NCBI GenBank assembly: GCA_036398095.1
Contig: DASWHR010000026.1
Span: 1-17,150 of the forward strand
Direction: 5' to 3'
DNA: 17,150 nt
From: DASWHR01 sp036398095
Lineage (GTDB): Bacteria > Actinomycetota > AC-67
A program made the position numbers and the translations under genes. The notes beneath the pieces are model-generated. The model saw only the letters and a program-made list of their open reading frames with translations, did not search any database and had not been told where the DNA came from. This document shows, piece by piece, positions 14,334 through 17,150 of the stretch (positions are counted from its first letter, which is position 1; each line of letters begins with the position of its first letter).

Positions 14334-14843
14334 TCACCTCAGCTCCTCGCGCAGGACGTCGAGCCCACGCGACAGCAGCGACTTCACGGTGCCGGGCCGG
14401 CAGCGGAGCGCGTCTGCGATCTCGGCTTCCGGCAGGTCTTCGTAGTAGCGGAGCACCACGGCGGCGCGCTGCCGCATCGTCAGCTTCATCAGGGCATCCC
14501 GGACGGCGAGACCTCCGGCGACGTCCACCTCGATCGCTTCCGAAGGCGCGCCGTGCCGCTCCAGATGGCGCCGCTCTCTGGTTGCGGACCGATGACCTGT
14601 GCGCACGAGGCTCACGATCGTGCGCCGCAGGTATGCGGCGAAGACCTCGGGATGCCGGACATCCACGAACCGGCCCGCCAACCGGACGAACGCGTCGTGC
14701 ACGACGTCTGCGGCGGCTTCGGCATCGCCGGTCAGCAGGAACGCGGTGCGTTTCGCCCGAGTCGCATGCATTCGATACAGCCCGTCCAGGCGCGTGGAGT
14801 CCAGGACCTCGTGCGTCACCGGTTGATCCGTCACGCCCTCCAC
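14334..14843 (-). CDS. ECF sigma factor, SigE-family type
   Basis: This 169-residue RNA polymerase sigma factor of the extracytoplasmic-function type directs transcription from stress- or envelope-responsive promoters. Sigma region 2 covers about residues 20-82 (LTGDAEAAADVVHDAFVRL, then HPEVFAAYLRRTIVSLVR). Region 4 covers about 112-167, with the DNA-binding helix-turn-helix in EAEIADALRCRPGTVKSLLS. The length and the LTGDAEAAAD motif match the short SigE-type ECFs of actinobacteria. The GTG at 14841-14843 is the longest start. GTGs at codons 4 and 9 are alternatives. An ECF consensus promoter lies immediately upstream, predicting autoregulation. Its stop overlaps the start region of the membrane protein at 12817-14328, the likely anti-sigma partner. 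Confidence 0.9.
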   Translation of the reverse strand: MEGVTDQPVTHEVLDSTRLDGLYRMHATRAKRTAFLLTGDAEAAADVVHDAFVRLAGRFVDVRHPEVFAAYLRRTIVSLVRTGHRSATRERRHLERHGAPSEAIEVDVAGGLAVRDALMKLTMRQRAAVVLRYYEDLPEAEIADALRCRPGTVKSLLSRGLDVLREELR

Positions 14844-14850
14844 GCTACTG

Positions 14851-14878
14851 AAGACGCCGCTCGAACCCGCTCGGTTCC
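14851..14878 (-). promoter_or_regulatory. ECF-type promoter of the sigma factor gene
   Basis: On the minus strand, GGAACC (14873-14878) and CGTCTT (14851-14856) are separated by exactly 16 nt. This is the classical ECF -35/-10 arrangement (GGAAC, N16-17, CGTC). It lies between recR and the sigma gene, so it fits autoregulation by that sigma factor. The -10 ends only 7 nt before the GTG at 14843, so the mRNA would be leaderless or nearly so if translation starts there. Confidence 0.7.
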
Positions 14879-14886
14879 GGGGAAAT

Positions 14887-15480
14887 TCAGACTTCGCGGC
14901 GGCCTTCGAGGGCTCGGCCGAGGGTTACTTCGTCGGCGTATTCGAGGTCGCCTCCGACGGGCAGGCCGCTGGCGATCCGGGTGACGCGCACACCGAGCGG
15001 CTTGACCAGGCCGGCGAGGTAGATCGCGGTCGCTTCGCCTTCGACGGTCGGGTTGGTCGCAAGGATCATCTCTTTCACCTCGCCACCCGAGATGCGGCCG
15101 AGCAACTCTTTGATCCGCAGATCCTCCGGTCCGATGCCGTCCATCGGCGAGATGTGGCCGCCGAGCACGTGATAGCGGCCGCGGAACTCTTGCGTGCGTT
15201 CGACGGCGACGATGTCGGCCGGCTCCTCGACGACGCACAGCAGCGTCCCGTCGCGACGCGTGTCGCGGCAATACGCGCACTGCGGCCCTTCGGCGACGTT
15301 AAAGCAGGTCGCGCAGATCGCGATCCGCTCTTTTGCGGCCAGGATCGCCTCGGCCAACGCGCGCGTTTCTTCTTCGGGGGCGCGCAGCAGATGGAAGGCG
15401 AGCCGCTGCGCCGACTTCGCGCCCACACCCGGCAGACGCCGCAGCGCCTCGATCAGATCCTGAACCGGCCCTTCGAACAC
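14887..15480 (-). CDS. recR: Recombination protein RecR
   Basis: RecR works with RecF and RecO to load RecA on gapped DNA. This is 197 residues, the normal length. The N-terminal helix-hairpin-helix is LRRLPGVGAKSAQRLAFHLL (residues 13-32). The zinc finger uses Cys56, Cys59, Cys68 and Cys71. The Toprim domain (about 79-175) starts LLCVVEEPADIVAVE and includes GHISPMDGIGPEDL and ATNPTVEGEATA. The GTG at 15478-15480 is one base after the dnaX stop, so the two are translationally coupled. The small DNA-binding gene ybaB/ebfC, which often sits between dnaX and recR, is absent here. Confidence 0.96.
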   Translation of the reverse strand: MFEGPVQDLIEALRRLPGVGAKSAQRLAFHLLRAPEEETRALAEAILAAKERIAICATCFNVAEGPQCAYCRDTRRDGTLLCVVEEPADIVAVERTQEFRGRYHVLGGHISPMDGIGPEDLRIKELLGRISGGEVKEMILATNPTVEGEATAIYLAGLVKPLGVRVTRIASGLPVGGDLEYADEVTLGRALEGRREV

Positions 15481-15481
15481 G

Positions 15482-17150
15482 CTACGGCTCGATCTCGTCG
15501 ATCACTTCGGCGCCGAGCGCATCCTTGAGCGCTTCCACCGGATCGCGAGCGGGCAGCGACTCCGCGGTCGGCGGGTCGGGCGCCGGCGTCGGTGCGTCGG
15601 CGGCGACGGTCGCACGGATCCGCACCGGCGTGCCGAACACGGCATTGAACGCGTCGGCGAAAGCGCGCGCATGTTTGATCTCGCCGATCTGCGAGGCGTG
15701 ATAGTCGAACTTGGCCTCAAGGTCCACCATTCCGTCGTGGTAGCCGATCGGACGCATCGCGGCGAGCAGCGCGTAGAGCTGCTTCGAACGCTTGCGTGTC
15801 TCTTCGAGCAGGACCGGCCAGTCGCGCGAGATCTTGTCGAAGTCCAGCGACGCCGCGATCGCCGGATCGGGCGCGGGCAGGGCGTGCTCGTCTTTCTGCG
15901 GCTCCTGTGCGCGGGCGCGGGCCGAGCGCTTCGGTGGGACCGCCCTGCTCTGCGGAGCTGCGGGCGCCTGTTGAGGGAGCGGCGCGGCTGTGGATCGCGC
16001 CACGGATTGCGCCGGCGGCGGTGTGTCACCTCGGACCTCCAGCATCCGCTCGAGCCGCTCGATCCGCGACAGCAGCGCTTCCGGCGTCGCATCCGCTTCG
16101 GGCATCGCGGCACGCACGACGGCGAGTTCGAGCGTCAGGCGCGGCGGCGCTTGCTGGCGCATTTCGGCCTGCGCCTCGGCGAGCAGCTTCAACACATGGA
16201 CGAGGTGCGCCGGCTGAAATCGTTCGGCCTGCGCCGACAATCGTGCCCGCGTCTCGTCGGTCGCATCCACAAGACCGCCGCCGTCGGGAACGCGCTGCAG
16301 GAAAAGCAACGCACGGAAATGCTCGAGCGACTGTCGCGTAAACGTACGCAGATCGTCGCCCTCGTCGACGAGCCGAGCCAGCATGCGAAGCGCCGTTCCG
16401 GCGTCGCGGGCGGCGAGCGACTCGCCGAACTCGAAGAGCGTTTCGACCGGCGCCGATCCCAGCAGCGCGACGGCCCGCTCGGCCGTGACCGTTCCGCTGG
16501 AGGCGAGTTGATCCAGCGTCGAGAGCGCATCGCGCATCCCGCCGTCGGCGTGTCGCGCGATCACCGCGAGCGCCGCGTCGTCTGCCTCGATCCGCTCTTC
16601 GGCGCAGATGCGCACCATGTGGCGGTGAATGTCCTCGCCCGAGTGACGCCGGAAGTCGAACCGCTGGCAGCGCGACTTGATCGTGCCGATGACCTTTTCG
16701 GGTTCGGTCGTGGCGAACACGAACACGACGTGCGACGGCGGTTCTTCGATCGTCTTGAGGAACGCGTTCCAGCCTTGCGTCGAGACCATGTGGGCCTCGT
16801 CCACGATGTAGATCTTCTTGCGCGCCAGCGCCGGCGCCAGCAGCACGTTGTCGCGCAGTTCGCGAACGTCATCGACGCCGCCGTGCGAGGCCGCGTCGAT
16901 CTCGATCACGTCGAGCGACGAGCCGTCGGTGATCGATCGGCACGCGTCACACTTGTTGCAGGGCTCGGGCGTGGGTCCCTGCTCGCAGTTGAGCGCCTTC
17001 GCCAGGATTCGCGCCGTCGAGGTCTTGCCGGTGCCGCGAGGGCCGCTGAACAAATAGGCGTGCGCGATCCGGTCCTCGCGGACCTGGCCTTGGATCGTGT
17101 GGGCGACGTGCTCTTGGCCGACCACGTCGGCAAAGGTCTGTGGACGCCAG
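15482..17150 (-). CDS. dnaX: DNA polymerase III subunit gamma/tau (5'-truncated by window edge)
   Basis: This is the clamp-loader ATPase subunit of the replicative polymerase. The frame runs off the right end reading WRPQTFADVVGQEHV, which is normally preceded by about 10-12 residues, so the true start is outside. The Walker A motif GPRGTGKT is at 17021-17044. A zinc module with four cysteines (CEQGPTPEPCNKCDAC) lies at 16940-16987. The DEAH Walker B is at 16790-16801. The SRC motif (IKSRCQRFDF) and sensor GGMRDALSTLDQL follow. After the ATPase core come the clamp-loader collar and a Pro/Ala-rich linker (about 15870-16030), then a short C-terminal domain. I see no A-rich slippery site for a gamma frameshift. 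The gene precedes recR by one base. Confidence 0.96.
   Translation of the reverse strand, partial: WRPQTFADVVGQEHVAHTIQGQVREDRIAHAYLFSGPRGTGKTSTARILAKALNCEQGPTPEPCNKCDACRSITDGSSLDVIEIDAASHGGVDDVRELRDNVLLAPALARKKIYIVDEAHMVSTQGWNAFLKTIEEPPSHVVFVFATTEPEKVIGTIKSRCQRFDFRRHSGEDIHRHMVRICAEERIEADDAALAVIARHADGGMRDALSTLDQLASSGTVTAERAVALLGSAPVETLFEFGESLAARDAGTALRMLARLVDEGDDLRTFTRQSLEHFRALLFLQRVPDGGGLVDATDETRARLSAQAERFQPAHLVHVLKLLAEAQAEMRQQAPPRLTLELAVVRAAMPEADATPEALLSRIERLERMLEVRGDTPPPAQSVARSTAAPLPQQAPAAPQSRAVPPKRSARARAQEPQKDEHALPAPDPAIAASLDFDKISRDWPVLLEETRKRSKQLYALLAAMRPIGYHDGMVDLEAKFDYHASQIGEIKHARAFADAFNAVFGTPVRIRATVAADAPTPAPDPPTAESLPARDPVEALKDALGAEVIDEIEP

Noticed and set aside
15482..17150. Programmed frameshift in dnaX making a gamma form
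   Set aside because: No run of As or other slippery heptamer is visible at the expected position after the ATPase core.

Overview
The window is gene-dense, high-GC bacterial DNA with no mobile elements, CRISPR arrays or rRNA/tRNA genes that I can see. The gene set suggests an uncultured Actinomycetota-like lineage, at moderate confidence. The pointers are a macrolide/rhamnosyl-type GT1 glycosyltransferase, an SCP2 sterol-carrier domain protein, an Mpt53/DsbF-like exported disulfide oxidoreductase, a SigE-type ECF sigma factor with a membrane anti-sigma candidate, an actinobacterial-looking DnaX, and frequent GTG starts. A rare high-GC phylum cannot be excluded.

Layout: (1) 1-977 (+) is the 3' part of a glycosyltransferase, convergent with an SCP2-domain protein (1004-1390, -). 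(2) A 39-residue membrane peptide gene (1663-1782, +) is followed by a strong hairpin terminator. (3) 1855-2439 (-) is an exported thioredoxin-fold lipoprotein whose reading frame holds one in-frame TGA exactly where the first cysteine of the CxxC motif belongs. This makes it a candidate selenoprotein (UxxC). (4) 2741-4482 (-) encodes a large secreted Ig/carboxypeptidase-regulatory-like protein and a small membrane protein overlapping it. (5) Divergent from these, 4684-8356 (+) is a tightly overlapping three-gene operon of prepilin-like proteins. (6) 8363-11365 (-) holds plsY-like, lysC and asd, i.e. phospholipid synthesis and the first two steps of the aspartate amino-acid family and diaminopimelate pathway. 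(7) 11444-12820 (+) is an MFS transporter, sharing a CTAG stop with the convergent anti-sigma candidate. (8) 12817-17150 (-) holds that anti-sigma candidate, its ECF sigma factor, recR and dnaX (dnaX runs off the right edge).

The most interesting item is the in-frame TGA at 2143-2145. The protein is homologous on both sides of it in the same frame, it replaces the nucleophilic Cys of W-A-P-x-C-x-x-C, and a 7-bp hairpin with a GGUUC apical loop lies 34 nt downstream, in the range described for bacterial SECIS elements. The alternative is a single-base nonsense mutation or sequencing error. Other notable signals are a textbook ECF promoter (GGAACC-N16-CGTCTT) that would give the sigma gene an almost leaderless mRNA, a full Shine-Dalgarno sequence for an internal start in lysC (an independent beta subunit), a perfect 18-bp palindrome at the plsY/lysC junction, and the prepilin operon with an unusually long first pilin.
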